Positions 53,021 to 63,013 of a DNA stretch of 64,000 bases are shown piece by piece; the stretch's first letter is position 1, and every line of letters begins with the position of its first letter. This DNA comes from Acidimicrobiaceae bacterium. Its GTDB lineage: Bacteria; Actinomycetota; Acidimicrobiia; Acidimicrobiales; RAAP-2. Where the stretch lies: the NCBI GenBank assembly GCA_027315005.1, contig DAHUZT010000088.1, positions 1 through 64,000 of the forward strand, written 5' to 3'. Below the pieces are notes generated by a model. It made no database searches, had not been told where the DNA came from, and saw only the letters and a program-made list of their open reading frames with translations. The position numbers and the translations under genes are program-made.

Positions 53021-55671
53021 GCAAAGTGGACGGCGATCGGTTCCTGCTGTCCGGTGAGTTCCACTACTTCAGATGCCCGAGGGCCACCTGGCCGGATCGG
53101 TTGTCCTCGGTCCGCGAGGCCGGATTGGACGCGGTCAGCATCTACGTACCGTGGAACTGGCACCAGGCCGACTCTGGTCCACCGGATTTCGGATCCGATA
53201 CCGTCCCCGAGCGGGACCTGCTCGGGGCGCTCGACGCCATCGGCGAAGCCGGACTCCGGTGCATCCTCCGGCCGGGGCCGTTCATCACGGCCGAGTGGCA
53301 CAACGGTGGCATCCCCGACTGGCTGCTGACCGAGCAACCCGACATCCGTTCACGGACCGCATCGGGCGAGCCGCTTCTCGGAGGATCGTATCCCGCCATC
53401 ACCTACGCACATCCCGAGTACCGGTCGGCGGCTGCGGCCTGGTTGCGGGCGGTCTCGGGCGCCGTCTCGGGACATCTCACCACCCGAGGCGGCCCGATCG
53501 ACAGCGTCCAGGTCGACGATGAGACCTGCTACTGGCAGCGCCTGGCCCCACCACTCGATCTGGACTACCACCCGGCGCTGGTCGGTCGCACAGCCGGTGG
53601 ATCGGTCTTCGCCCGCTGGCTGGTGGACCGCCACGGGGGGGTCGACCAGGCCGCGAAGGCCCATGGCTGCCCGTGGTCCAGCATCGAGGAGATCGCGCCA
53701 CCCACCGTCCAGATGACGGTTCCCGGACAGGCGAGGCGCTACACGGACTGGCTCGATTTCAAGCTCCACGTCATCGACGAGTACGTCGAGTTCTGCGTTC
53801 GGGTGTTGCGCGACGCGGGTATCGACGTACCCATCTCGATGTTGTTCCCCTACCTGACATCGCTTCAGGCGACCAAGTTCACCGAATTCGCCGAGCGCAG
53901 CGGGCTGGAGGTCGATCTCACCAATGAGTGCTACGTCTCGCTGTTCGAGGCGACGTCGTTCCCCGAACAGAAGGTGGCCAGCGTCATCTCGTGCCACGAG
54001 ACCTACCGGATGTGGCGAAGACCATGGTCGGGGCCCCCGATCACCATGGAGATGCAGGCCTCCAACTCGTCGTTCATCCCCCCGTCGGTCATGGAGGTGG
54101 TCTACCGGCTGAGCATCGCCAGAGGGATCCGCGGATTCAACTACTTCATGATGGTGGGGGGAAGCAATCCTCCCGGCTTCGAGGGTGGTACCGGATCCGA
54201 ATACGATATCGCCGCCCCCATCGCCGCCGACGGGCACCGGCGACCGCACTACGACACCATCCGCCGGCTCTCGTCGGTGATACGTGCCAGCGATCCGGTC
54301 ATTTCCCGGGCCGAGCCGAAGCGCGACGTATGGATCGGCTGCTCTGTCGAGTACGACGCCCAGTCGATGGGAGGCGCGGCTCTTGCACTCGATGCCTGGG
54401 GGATCCAGACACTGCTGCCACAGGGGGACATGGGGATGTCCGAGGGCTGTGGCGTTCAGGCCCTGATGTCCAGCCGGAGCGTGAGCTGGGGCTGCTTGGA
54501 GCTCGAGCGGTGGTCCGGACCCGACGGCGCCTCCGCGGGGGTGGACATGCCGGCGCAGCTGTGGGTGGGTTCGCTCGATCACATGGCCACGGCGATACAG
54601 AGGCGGCTGGCACACTATGTGACCGACGGCGGGCACCTCGTGATCCTGCCGATGCTCCCCAGCCTCGACGAGCACCTCCGGCCCTGCAGCGAGCTCCGTG
54701 ACCTGGTCCTCTCCGGAACGCCGTCGCCCGAATTCGCGGGGTTCTCCGGAGGCTTCGACGGCCACTCTCTCGTCCGGGCTGTCGACGGTGGGACCATGGT
54801 GGTGCCCGGTTCGTGCACCCCGTTGACCTTGCCGCCCGGGGCACGGCCACTGGCGTTCACCGTGGATGGCGAACCGTGCGGGTTCACCCGGACCGTAGGG
54901 CGCGGTGCGGTCAGCTTGCTCGGGTTCCGCCTGGGCTACGACCCCGACGGCGGACCGGCCGGTGGGGACCTCCTGCTCGATCTGGTCGAATCTGACGGTC
55001 GGCTCCGGTCGTCGTGGACGACGGACACCCAGTGCTGTGCGTTCGGCCTCGACGGAGACCTCAGCGGATTGCTCTGCGTGGTGAACCCGGTGGACGTTCC
55101 GGTCCAAACCGGCGTCCTCTACGCCCCACCGGGTCCTCGGGAGGGCTCGTCGCACTCGTCGCACACGTCGGGTACGCCGGGTACGCCGGCACCTGGCGGA
55201 GAGCGCCGGCGGCTGCCCCTCCGGCTCGACGGCATCGCGTTCTCCGGGCGCGGCGCACTGTTGCTCCCGGTGGAGCGGTCCATCGGTTCGGGAGTGACTC
55301 TCGTCCACAGCACCTGGGAATTGACGGGCATTTCCGTCGAACCGGCGGGCGGTAACCGGGGATCCTCGCCCACGGTCACGGTTGACCCTGGTGGCCGGCT
55401 CACAGGGGAGCTCCTCTTCCGGGGGGCTGACCGCTGCCTCGGAGTCGAGGGCGGCACCCTGCGATGGGCGGGGCAGGGGGGCCAGGACGGAGAACTGTTG
55501 ATCGAGATCGATGCCGACGGTGGGGCCAACCTTGGGCCCGACTCCGACATCACCGTCCGGGTCCGGCCAGCGGGCGCGGATGGGGGCGGGGGTGGCCCGA
55601 CCGTACCCGCTTCGACCGAGAGGCCGACAACCAGTGGACGAGCCGGGGGCAGAGGGGAAGTAAGCAGATGA
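53017..55671 (+). CDS. GH35-like beta-galactosidase, cytoplasmic
   Basis: An 884-residue glycosidase. Its N-terminal barrel follows GH35 closely: LLSGEFHYFRCPRATWPDRL, VSIYVPWNWHQ, CILRPGPFITAEWHNGGIPDWLL in part. The acid/base region reads IDSVQVDDETCYW (Glu 169) where GH35 usually has QIENEYG; Glu 345 in ITMEMQAS may be the nucleophile. Beta-sandwich domains follow from about residue 560. There is no signal peptide, so it acts on imported sugar. GTG 53017 overlaps the SIS stop by 4 bp. Galactosidase specificity is inferred from the family and the tagatose-pathway neighbours. Confidence 0.85.
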   Translation: MSKVDGDRFLLSGEFHYFRCPRATWPDRLSSVREAGLDAVSIYVPWNWHQADSGPPDFGSDTVPERDLLGALDAIGEAGLRCILRPGPFITAEWHNGGIPDWLLTEQPDIRSRTASGEPLLGGSYPAITYAHPEYRSAAAAWLRAVSGAVSGHLTTRGGPIDSVQVDDETCYWQRLAPPLDLDYHPALVGRTAGGSVFARWLVDRHGGVDQAAKAHGCPWSSIEEIAPPTVQMTVPGQARRYTDWLDFKLHVIDEYVEFCVRVLRDAGIDVPISMLFPYLTSLQATKFTEFAERSGLEVDLTNECYVSLFEATSFPEQKVASVISCHETYRMWRRPWSGPPITMEMQASNSSFIPPSVMEVVYRLSIARGIRGFNYFMMVGGSNPPGFEGGTGSEYDIAAPIAADGHRRPHYDTIRRLSSVIRASDPVISRAEPKRDVWIGCSVEYDAQSMGGAALALDAWGIQTLLPQGDMGMSEGCGVQALMSSRSVSWGCLELERWSGPDGASAGVDMPAQLWVGSLDHMATAIQRRLAHYVTDGGHLVILPMLPSLDEHLRPCSELRDLVLSGTPSPEFAGFSGGFDGHSLVRAVDGGTMVVPGSCTPLTLPPGARPLAFTVDGEPCGFTRTVGRGAVSLLGFRLGYDPDGGPAGGDLLLDLVESDGRLRSSWTTDTQCCAFGLDGDLSGLLCVVNPVDVPVQTGVLYAPPGPREGSSHSSHTSGTPGTPAPGGERRRLPLRLDGIAFSGRGALLLPVERSIGSGVTLVHSTWELTGISVEPAGGNRGSSPTVTVDPGGRLTGELLFRGADRCLGVEGGTLRWAGQGGQDGELLIEIDADGGANLGPDSDITVRVRPAGADGGGGGPTVPASTERPTTSGRAGGRGEVSR

Positions 55672-57002
55672 TGAAACGATCGGGGTCGTTCCGGAGAAGC
55701 ATGGGAGGTCTTGCGGCCATAGGCCTCGCCGGGGCGGTGATGCTGGCCGGATGCACCTCGAATGGCACCACCGGTTCAGCTGCCTCTCCGGTCACCTCCG
55801 CTCCGGCGTCGGCGATCCGGGGCCAGACGATCAGCGTCCTGCTCCCCCCCTGGGGACAGGTACCGCAGTCATTGCTGAACCAGTTCACTGCGCAGACCGG
55901 GGTCCACGTCAATCTCCAGACCGGGTCGTTCGACGCCATCCATCAACGGATCGCCATCGCCTCGGCAGGAGGCACTCCTCTCGCAGACGTCACCGAGATG
56001 GACTGGTCCTGGGTCGGCCAGTTCGGCGGCGCGGGCTGGTACGTCCCCCTGCAGAACGGTCTCAGTCCGTCGACCGTTTCGGGAATGGTGAACCGGGGGG
56101 ATTTCGAATACCACGGACAGCTCTACGGTGCGTGCTACTCCAACGACTACCGGTTGGGCGACTACAACACCAAGGACTTCGCCAGGGCCGGCATCACCGG
56201 TCCCCCCACCACCTTCAACCAGCTTGTCACGGACCTCGAGGCCATCAAGGCAAAGGGCGTGGCCCAGTACCCGCTCGATCTCGAGCTTTCCGCGCGTGCG
56301 GGCACGACCGACAGCTGGATGGCCATCACCCATGCGATGGGAGGACAGATTCTGGGTGCGGGTGACGCGCCGGTGTTCGCCAAGCCGGGTTCGATTGCCG
56401 AGAAGGCACTGACCTTCGAAATCGACGCCTATCGCCATCAGTTGGTCTCCCCAGCCGCTCTGTCCCTCTCCAGCACGACATCGGGTCAGCAATTTCTGAG
56501 TGGCGCCGTTTCGGTCGCGCTCGACGGTGGACCCGGCGATCTCAAAGCGGCGGCCAACCCATCGCTTTCGAACATCGTGGGATCGGCCGGGCAGTTCCTG
56601 ATGCCCGGCACCAATGGGCCGGGAAACACGATCGGGCTTCCCGAAGCACTGGGGATCATGTCCACCTCGCAGCACAAGGCGGCAGCCTTGGCCTTCATCC
56701 GCTGGTGGACGAAGCCTTCCACAGAGGTGTCCATCTACAACCAACTCGGGCTGTACCCGTGCGGAAAGGCCGCACTCGGCATGCTGCAGGCGAGCGGCCA
56801 GATACTGGGCGGATCGACCCTCCAGGCCGAGGTGGCCCACATCGTTCCCACGTTCTCCGGAGGAACCCCTCCGTGGTTCTCCACCTTCAGCACCGACGCC
56901 GCAACGGACATCAACGCTGTGGCTGAGGGCTCCCTCACCGTGACGAGCGCCCTCGCCCATCTCGCCAAGCAGGTGAACTCCCTGCGTCAAGGCAGTTCGT
57001 GA
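55668..57002 (+). CDS. Sugar ABC transporter substrate-binding lipoprotein
   Basis: A 444-residue family 1 extracellular solute-binding protein. The lipoprotein signal ends in AGAVMLAGC (lipobox LAGC, Cys about residue 27). The mature part shows ISVLLPPWGQVPQSLLNQFTAQTGVHVN in pieces, PLADVTEMDWSWVGQF, and aromatic residues suited to sugar stacking. It captures sugar outside the membrane and delivers it to the permease pair encoded next. ATG 55668 overlaps the GH35 stop (ATGA). Confidence 0.93.
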   Translation: MMKRSGSFRRSMGGLAAIGLAGAVMLAGCTSNGTTGSAASPVTSAPASAIRGQTISVLLPPWGQVPQSLLNQFTAQTGVHVNLQTGSFDAIHQRIAIASAGGTPLADVTEMDWSWVGQFGGAGWYVPLQNGLSPSTVSGMVNRGDFEYHGQLYGACYSNDYRLGDYNTKDFARAGITGPPTTFNQLVTDLEAIKAKGVAQYPLDLELSARAGTTDSWMAITHAMGGQILGAGDAPVFAKPGSIAEKALTFEIDAYRHQLVSPAALSLSSTTSGQQFLSGAVSVALDGGPGDLKAAANPSLSNIVGSAGQFLMPGTNGPGNTIGLPEALGIMSTSQHKAAALAFIRWWTKPSTEVSIYNQLGLYPCGKAALGMLQASGQILGGSTLQAEVAHIVPTFSGGTPPWFSTFSTDAATDINAVAEGSLTVTSALAHLAKQVNSLRQGSS

Positions 57003-57901
57003 TCCTCGGTCGGCAATGGACGTCGGGTCTCCGGCGCGAGGAGGCAAGGGTCGGATGGTTACTGGTGGCACCGGTGCTGCTGGTCAGCTCCGTCCTCGTC
57101 CTCTACCCATTGGGGGTCGGGTTCAGCTACAGCCTCCAGTCACTCGTCTACGGGTCGGGGATACCGGACAGGTTCGTCGGCTTGCGCAACTACACCCAGG
57201 TCGCCACCCAGTCGTCGACGATCGCCGCTGCCGAGCACACCTTCTTCTACTTGATCATCGCCATCACCCTGGAGATCACCGGCGGTCTGATCCTGGCCCT
57301 TGCCCTCAACCGGCCTTTCCGGGGTCGAACCCTTGCGTTCGCCGTGCTGATCCTCCCTTGGGCACTTCCGGCCGTCGTTCGCTCGACGGTGTGGACCCGG
57401 ATCCTCGCCTCCAACAATGGGCTGCTCAACGGCGTCCTGTACCAACTCCATCTGTTGGGGACGGTGAACCACGACTGGTTCGCCAACACCGTCACCGCGA
57501 TCTTCCTCATCACCATCGTCCACGTGTCGGGAGTGCTCCCGCTCACCACGTTGATCATCCTCGCCGGATTGCAGACCATCCCTGATGACCTCTACGCCTC
57601 AGCCGCGGTGGATGGCGCCACCGCCGTCCAACAATTCCGCCGAGTTACGTTGCCCCTGCTTCGCTCGGCCCTGGTGGTGGCATTCACCATCGGCACGGTC
57701 CAGGCCATCCAGCTCTTCGACGAGATCTACGTCCTGAATGGAGCGGCAGCCAACACCCGGTCGATCGCCCTCCAGGTGTACTTCACCACCTTCGAGGCAC
57801 TCGATTTCGGGCATGGCGAAGCGTTGGTGTTCTTGCTGACCTTCGTGGTGGTGCTGCTCTTCAGCGCCTACCTGTTGGTGATCAGGAAGGCACAGCTGTG
57901 A
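56999..57901 (+). CDS. Sugar ABC transporter permease (MalF-like)
   Basis: A 300-residue permease with six membrane helices and the EAA loop DDLYASAAVDGATAVQQFRRVTLPLLR in part, which docks onto the ATPase. VGLRNYTQVATQSS is the usual periplasmic start segment. It belongs to the MalF/UgpA carbohydrate uptake (CUT1) group. GTG 56999 overlaps the binding-protein stop by 4 bp (GTGA). Confidence 0.95.
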   Translation: MILGRQWTSGLRREEARVGWLLVAPVLLVSSVLVLYPLGVGFSYSLQSLVYGSGIPDRFVGLRNYTQVATQSSTIAAAEHTFFYLIIAITLEITGGLILALALNRPFRGRTLAFAVLILPWALPAVVRSTVWTRILASNNGLLNGVLYQLHLLGTVNHDWFANTVTAIFLITIVHVSGVLPLTTLIILAGLQTIPDDLYASAAVDGATAVQQFRRVTLPLLRSALVVAFTIGTVQAIQLFDEIYVLNGAAANTRSIALQVYFTTFEALDFGHGEALVFLLTFVVVLLFSAYLLVIRKAQL

Positions 57902-57971
57902 CGGCGCGTTACCGGTGGCGGGCACGGTCCGAGGTACGCCGTTCGGAGGCTCGAAAGCAGAGGTCGGAACC

Positions 57972-58829
57972 GTGAGGCGCTACCGAGCGAACTGGCCGCG
58001 CAGAGTGGTCATCGCCGGGCTCGTGGTCTGGTCGGTCGGGCCGATCCTGGTGGCGTTGGTCACCAGCGTGTCCACGACGGCCGAGGTCGAAGCGTCGCCG
58101 CCCGTCTGGATACCGACGCACCTGTCACTGTCCGGGTATTCCGCCCTGCTCGGCCACGGTGGCACTGGAACTTCGAGAGCCGGTTCGGAGGCTGGATCGT
58201 TCCTTCGTTCGATGCTCAACAGCGGCATGGTCACACTGGAGGCAACCGCGGTCATCCTGATCCTGGCGGTGTTGGCTGGTTACGCGTTTGCCCGCCTCCG
58301 CTTTCCGGGTCGTCGGATCATCATGGCGCTGGTCTTCCTCACGCTGATCGCACCAGTGTTCGCCGTCGCCACACCGTTGTTCCGGATCATGGCCGACCTA
58401 CGGTTGATCGATACCCAGCTCGGCTTGGTGCTCCTCTACGTCAGCGCCTTCGTGCCGCTGGCCATCTGGATGTTCATGAACTACTGCAGGGACCTCCCTC
58501 CCGAGCCGGAGGATGCTGCGCTCATCGACGGATGTACCCGCTTGCAGGCACTGTGGAAGGTGGTGCTCCCCCAGATGCTCCCCGGGATCGTGGCCCTTCT
58601 CGGGATTCTCTTCCTCATCGTCTGGAGCCAATTCTTGATTCCACTCATCTTCGCCACCACGCTCAGCACCAAGCCGGTCACCGTCCTCATAACTGAGCTG
58701 GTCGGCAAGAACACCGTTCCGTACTCCGTCCTGGATGCAGCAGGAATCTTGGCGATGATCCCACCGACTTTCATCGCGGTCGCACTCAATCGCCACATCC
58801 GCGGCATGCTCGCCGGGACTGCGGGCTGA
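57972..58829 (+). CDS. Sugar ABC transporter permease (MalG-like)
   Basis: A 285-residue permease, six helices. The family's SGYSALLG start segment is present and the EAA loop is EPEDAALIDGCTRLQALWKVVLPQM in part. It pairs with the MalF-like protein in a CUT1 importer. GTG 57972 has AGAGG eight bases upstream and is preferred over GTG 57915; it leaves a 70-bp gap, the largest in this operon. A 26-codon out-of-frame ORF at the MalF stop occupies that gap but I do not call it a gene. Confidence 0.93.
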   Translation: MRRYRANWPRRVVIAGLVVWSVGPILVALVTSVSTTAEVEASPPVWIPTHLSLSGYSALLGHGGTGTSRAGSEAGSFLRSMLNSGMVTLEATAVILILAVLAGYAFARLRFPGRRIIMALVFLTLIAPVFAVATPLFRIMADLRLIDTQLGLVLLYVSAFVPLAIWMFMNYCRDLPPEPEDAALIDGCTRLQALWKVVLPQMLPGIVALLGILFLIVWSQFLIPLIFATTLSTKPVTVLITELVGKNTVPYSVLDAAGILAMIPPTFIAVALNRHIRGMLAGTAG

Positions 58830-58838
58830 GGGGCCGTC

Positions 58839-60005
58839 ATGGCCGGGATCACCCTCGAACAGTTGGCGAAGCGCTACGACGACGCCGTACAGGCTGTCTT
58901 CCCCTTGGACCTGTCGGTGGAGGACGGAGAGCTCATGGTCCTGATCGGTCCTTCGGGATCCGGAAAGACGACGGTACTCAGGATGATCGCCGGTCTCGAG
59001 GAGGCCACGGGTGGGAGCATCCGGATCGGAGGGAGGGACGTCACCACGACCGCTCCGCGCGATCGCGACATTGCCATGGTGTTCCAGAATTATGGCCTCT
59101 ACCCGCACCTCAAAGTGAGGGACAACCTCTCGTTCGGACTTCGGGTGCGGCACGTGGAGAGGCAGGTGATCGAGGAGCGGGTGGCCGAAGCCGCCCGAAT
59201 GCTGGGGATCGTCCCCCTGCTCGATCGGAGGCCGCGCCAGCTGTCAGGTGGAGAACGCCAACGGGTGGCGATGGGTCGTGCGATCGTCAGAGAACCCGCG
59301 GCCTTCCTGATGGATGAACCATTGTCCAATCTCGACGCCAAGCTCCGGATCCAGATGCGGAACGACCTGGTGTCCTTACAACGAAGGCTCGGAACGACCA
59401 CCGTGTACGTGACCCACGACCAGATCGAGGCGATGACCATGGGAGACCGGGTCGCAGTGCTCGATCATGGGGTTCTCCAACAGGTCGGTACCCCTCGCGA
59501 CCTCTACGATTCCCCCTGCAACGCCTTCGTTGCCGGGTTCCTCGGCTATCCATCGATGAATCTGTTGCCCGGAACACTATCGACCTCTTCCGGTGTGCCC
59601 ACCGTGACGATTTGCGGGTTCGAGCTTTCGGTTCCCATGGACCGTGTTCCCGTCGAGGCCGGAGGAGATCCACGTGCGGTCGTCGTCGGCCTCCGTCCGG
59701 AGGCTTGCGAGGAGGCCCGTTCGACGAGACTCGCCCCCACCGGAGCCCGACTGTCGGGCCTGGCGCACCGGGTGGAGACCCTGGGAGCAGATGTGGTGGT
59801 CCACCTTCGCTTCGGCTGCACCTCTCCGGATCCCGGCACAACGCCACCCATGGTTGACGAAGTAGGCACCGAAGGTACCGCCGGCGAGCTCGTCGCGCGA
59901 TTCGACAGACGGACCAGCACGCGAGAGGGCGACCGTCTCGACGTGGTGATCGACACCGATCGTTTGATCTTCTTCGATCCCGGCACCGGGGACGCGCTCC
60001 GGTGA
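58839..60005 (+). CDS. Sugar ABC transporter ATPase (UgpC/MsmK-like)
   Basis: A 388-residue ATPase. Walker [10 protein letters not shown] is at about residues 37-45, followed by the Q-loop [12 protein letters not shown], signature [15 protein letters not shown], Walker [17 protein letters not shown] and H-loop [14 protein letters not shown]. The C-terminal TOBE/OB-fold regulatory region starts near residue 235 ([12 protein letters not shown]). It drives the MalF/MalG-like permease pair. It starts 9 bp after the permease stop and overlaps the next kinase gene by 4 bp. Confidence 0.96.
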   Translation: MAGITLEQLAKRYDDAVQAVFPLDLSVEDGELMVLIGPSGSGKTTVLRMIAGLEEATGGSIRIGGRDVTTTAPRDRDIAMVFQNYGLYPHLKVRDNLSFGLRVRHVERQVIEERVAEAARMLGIVPLLDRRPRQLSGGERQRVAMGRAIVREPAAFLMDEPLSNLDAKLRIQMRNDLVSLQRRLGTTTVYVTHDQIEAMTMGDRVAVLDHGVLQQVGTPRDLYDSPCNAFVAGFLGYPSMNLLPGTLSTSSGVPTVTICGFELSVPMDRVPVEAGGDPRAVVVGLRPEACEEARSTRLAPTGARLSGLAHRVETLGADVVVHLRFGCTSPDPGTTPPMVDEVGTEGTAGELVARFDRRTSTREGDRLDVVIDTDRLIFFDPGTGDALR

Positions 60006-61051
60006 GCGACGGTCCAGCCCAAGGATCGGCTGATCGATCGCCGTCGGTGGTGATACTGGGTGAGGCAAACCTCGACGTCGTGGTTCGGGGAGGTGACGTG
60101 GTCCCACGATTCGGGCAGGAGGAGCAATTGGTCGATGCGGTCGACATCCTGCTCGGTGGTTCGGGGGGGATCACAGCGGCTGCGGCCGCAATGCTCTCCC
60201 TCCGGACCACGCTGGTGGGTATCGTCGGTGATGATCCTGCCGGTCGACGGGTCGTCGAGGAGCTCGAGCAGAAGGGTGTCGATTGCCAGCACGTGGGGAT
60301 CGAACAGACCCTGGACACCGGGTGCAGCGCGATCCTCACGACCTCCACCGACCGGGCGATCCTCACTCACCTCGGTACCATCGCTGCGCTGGAGACCCGC
60401 CATGTGAACCCGACCTGGCTGGAGGGCGTGGACCACGTCCACGTGAGCAGCTACTTCCTGCAGTCTGGGCTGCATGCCGGGTTAGGCGAGCTACTGGACG
60501 AGGTGAGACGAAGCGGATCGACCATCTCACTCGATTCGAACTGGGATCCGACCGGTACATTCGATTCGGGCATTGCAGGTCTCTATGACCGGCTGGACAT
60601 CCTCCTCGTGAACGAGTCCGAAGCGGACCGCCTGGCACGTGCTGGAGGCGGTACGGGTGGCTCCGCCGCTCGCTGCGCCAGCGAGCTTGCCCAGCTGATC
60701 CCATTGGTGGTGGTCAAACGAGGTTCCCTCGGCGCCCTGGCCGAAGGAAGGGCTGGCGCCGTCGAATGCCCGGGTCGGCCTGCAGGCGTGGTCGACTCCA
60801 TAGGAGCCGGTGACAACTTCGACGCCGGATTCCTGGCCGCGTGGCTCCGCGGGTTCGACGTGTCATCCAGCCTCTCGGTCGGCTGCGCCACCGGATCGGC
60901 GTCGACCGAGGCGCCCGGTGGCACGTCACGCCAACTCTCGTGGAGGGAGGCCCTGGCGCAGGCGGGACTGCATGGCGGTGGGGGCGAACGGGCCGGACGG
61001 TACGGCGACCGCCGGCAGGCGGATGGGAAGCCCCCCAGGGGACCTCGATGA
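60002..61051 (+). CDS. PfkB family carbohydrate kinase
   Basis: A 349-residue ribokinase-fold kinase. It shows [16 protein letters not shown], the sugar-binding [24 protein letters not shown]-like [22 protein letters not shown], and the catalytic anion hole [18 protein letters not shown] with its Asp. It phosphorylates a sugar released in the cytoplasm; in this operon galactosamine (AgaK-like) or galactose is a likely substrate, but specificity cannot be read off. GTGA overlap upstream, ATGA overlap downstream. A Gly/Arg-rich tail of about 30 residues ends the protein. Confidence 0.92.
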   Translation: MSDGPAQGSADRSPSVVILGEANLDVVVRGGDVVPRFGQEEQLVDAVDILLGGSGGITAAAAAMLSLRTTLVGIVGDDPAGRRVVEELEQKGVDCQHVGIEQTLDTGCSAILTTSTDRAILTHLGTIAALETRHVNPTWLEGVDHVHVSSYFLQSGLHAGLGELLDEVRRSGSTISLDSNWDPTGTFDSGIAGLYDRLDILLVNESEADRLARAGGGTGGSAARCASELAQLIPLVVVKRGSLGALAEGRAGAVECPGRPAGVVDSIGAGDNFDAGFLAAWLRGFDVSSSLSVGCATGSASTEAPGGTSRQLSWREALAQAGLHGGGGERAGRYGDRRQADGKPPRGPR

Positions 61052-62109
61052 GCCGACTCGTCTTCGTCGGTGCTGCGCCGGCCGTCGATCGCCTCTTACT
61101 GGTCGATCACCTCGAGGTCGGTGGCGTTCACCTGCCTACCCGGGTGCAGGTGACCCCGGGTGGTAAGGCGTTGAACGGTGCCAGGGTCGCCTGCAACCTG
61201 ACCATCGATCGCCCGGACGTAGCCGTTTCGGTCGTGGGATTGATCGGTGGGGCCAGTGGGAGGTGGATTGCCGATGCGGTGGCAGGTGCCGGCCTCACAG
61301 CCCATTGGGCTTGGACGTCCGAGGAGACCCGAACCTGCATCGTCGTAGCGGAAGAGGGTGGGGGAACAACGGTTGGAGGTCGGTCGACGGATTTCTACGA
61401 ATCCCCGCTTCCAGTGAGTCCGGCCGAGTGGGAGGAGCTGTGCGCGGTGGTGACCGAAGCGTGCCACGGGGCGTCGTGGGTGGCACTGGCTGGCCGCCTC
61501 CCTCCCGATTGCCCCATCGGTGCGGCGACGCACCTGATCGAGTGCGCTCGGGTCGGAGGTGCACGAGTGGCTGTCGACGCCTCGTCGTCCGCACTGGACT
61601 TGTACCTCGATCTGGCCCCCGACCTGGTGAAGGTCAACCACATCGAGGCTGCGACCGTACTCGATCGTACCGTCCCCACCGACGTTCCGGGCCTGTTGGC
61701 CTTGACCGTCCTGCTGCACGAACGTGCCGGCGACGACACGGCGGTGGCGGTCACCGGGGGGCTCCTCGGTGCATGTCTCGCAGCACCGGATCGCTCGTGG
61801 GCTCAGACGACGGAGCACGAGTCGAATCATGGGAGCGGCACCACCGATGACGCCGACCGCGGTCCTTGGTGGGGGAAGGTCCCAGCCGTGGGGGCCTATC
61901 CCACCGGAAGTGGAGACGCCTTTCTGGGTGCCATGTTGGTCGCCTTGGACCACCGGCCTGCGGACTGGCCCGGCTCACTCCGAACTGCCCTCGGCGCATC
62001 GGCGGCATCCGCCGAGCAGGTCGGCACCGCCATCGTCGATGGGCGACGCGCTGCGTTGCTGGCATCACTCACGCAGGTGCGACCGGCCGTGGCGATGGAC
62101 CGGCATTGA
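61048..62109 (+). CDS. PfkB-type hexose-phosphate kinase, LacC-like
   Basis: A 353-residue kinase of the 1-phosphofructokinase/tagatose-6-phosphate kinase branch. Near the N-terminus VDRLLLVDHLEVGGVH and TPGGKALNGARVACNL (the GGKGxNxA block). Later VALAGRLPPDCP, VAVDASSSALDLYL, LVKVNHIEA, and the catalytic GAYPTGSGDAFLGAML with its Asp. In the tagatose pathway LacC turns tagatose 6-phosphate into tagatose 1,6-bisphosphate, the substrate of the aldolase encoded next. A ~30-residue polar insertion precedes the catalytic motif. Its stop overlaps the aldolase start (TTGA). Confidence 0.87.
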   Translation: MSRLVFVGAAPAVDRLLLVDHLEVGGVHLPTRVQVTPGGKALNGARVACNLTIDRPDVAVSVVGLIGGASGRWIADAVAGAGLTAHWAWTSEETRTCIVVAEEGGGTTVGGRSTDFYESPLPVSPAEWEELCAVVTEACHGASWVALAGRLPPDCPIGAATHLIECARVGGARVAVDASSSALDLYLDLAPDLVKVNHIEAATVLDRTVPTDVPGLLALTVLLHERAGDDTAVAVTGGLLGACLAAPDRSWAQTTEHESNHGSGTTDDADRGPWWGKVPAVGAYPTGSGDAFLGAMLVALDHRPADWPGSLRTALGASAASAEQVGTAIVDGRRAALLASLTQVRPAVAMDRH

Positions 62110-63011
62110 CCCGCCTGACGCCCGCCGAGCACCGGGCACTCCAACGCATCTCCCGCGATGACGGCAAGCTGGTCGTGGTGGCCTTCGACCAGCGCGCCAG
62201 CCTGCGAAAGATGCTGGTCGACGCCAAGAGACCGGACGACGACCGCTCGCTCTACCAGGTCAAGGTCGACTTGGCCCGAACGCTGGCTGGCGAGGCAAGT
62301 GCAGTGCTCGGAGACCCGGAGATCGCGCTCCCGGCCATGGTGACCGATGAAACCATCCCTCCGCGGACCGGTCTGATCGTCGCCGTCGAGCAGACCGATC
62401 CGCCGTGGGTCAACGGACTTCGGCGTTCGGCTCTGGTCCCCGAATTCGGCGCCGTCGGGGTGCGGTCGGTGGGGGGAGACGCCGGCAAGCTCCTCGTCTA
62501 CCTCCGACCTGACTCCGCCGCCTCGGTCGGTCATGCCGAGTCCGTCGTACGCCCTTTCATCGAGGACTGTTCCGCCTCGGACCTTCTGGCCGTGATCGAG
62601 ACGGTGGTCTACCCACTGGATGGGGAGGACCCGGACGGATTCGGGCGGGATCTGGAACATCTGGTCCCCGAAGCCGCCTCACTTGGCGCTTCGTGGGGTG
62701 CGAAGTTCCTCAAGCTGCAGTACCCCGGCTCCACCTCGGCTTGCAAGGCGATCACCGACGTCGCTCGGGTTCCCTGGGCAGTGCTCTCGGGAGGTGCCTC
62801 CTTCGCCGTGTTTCGTACCCGTTTGCAGTCGGCACTCGAGGCCGGAGCATCCGGGTTCATCGCGGGCCGCGCACTTTGGCAAGAATCGGTTCGGCTGGGC
62901 CCGGCCGACCGTCGGCGGTGGTTGGCCGGGACGGGGGCCGACCGCCTCCGCGAACTGGCCTCGATCCTGGAAACGGCCGGACGGCCGTGGGCCGAAATGC
63001 TCACCGTTTGA
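62106..63011 (+). CDS. Tagatose 1,6-bisphosphate aldolase, LacD-like
   Basis: A 301-residue class I aldolase of the LacD/DeoC-like family. The DQRASLRKML block is the counterpart of DQRGALKKM, followed by VKVDLARTLAGEASAVLGDPE in part. ETVVYPLDGEDPDGFGRDLEHLV and GAKFLKLQYPGS carry the region expected to hold the Schiff-base lysine, and PWAVLSGGASFAVFR with GASGFIAGRALWQE form the phosphate-binding end. It splits tagatose 1,6-bisphosphate into DHAP and glyceraldehyde 3-phosphate. It starts with TTG 62106, overlapping the LacC-like stop by 4 bp. Last gene of the operon. Confidence 0.88.
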   Translation: MTRLTPAEHRALQRISRDDGKLVVVAFDQRASLRKMLVDAKRPDDDRSLYQVKVDLARTLAGEASAVLGDPEIALPAMVTDETIPPRTGLIVAVEQTDPPWVNGLRRSALVPEFGAVGVRSVGGDAGKLLVYLRPDSAASVGHAESVVRPFIEDCSASDLLAVIETVVYPLDGEDPDGFGRDLEHLVPEAASLGASWGAKFLKLQYPGSTSACKAITDVARVPWAVLSGGASFAVFRTRLQSALEAGASGFIAGRALWQESVRLGPADRRRWLAGTGADRLRELASILETAGRPWAEMLTV

Positions 63012-63013
63012 CG

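Noticed and set aside
57898-57975. Short ORF at the MalF-like stop (GTG 57898) as start of the second permease
   Set aside because: It is in another frame and stops at 57975; the permease frame has its own GTG with Shine-Dalgarno at 57972.
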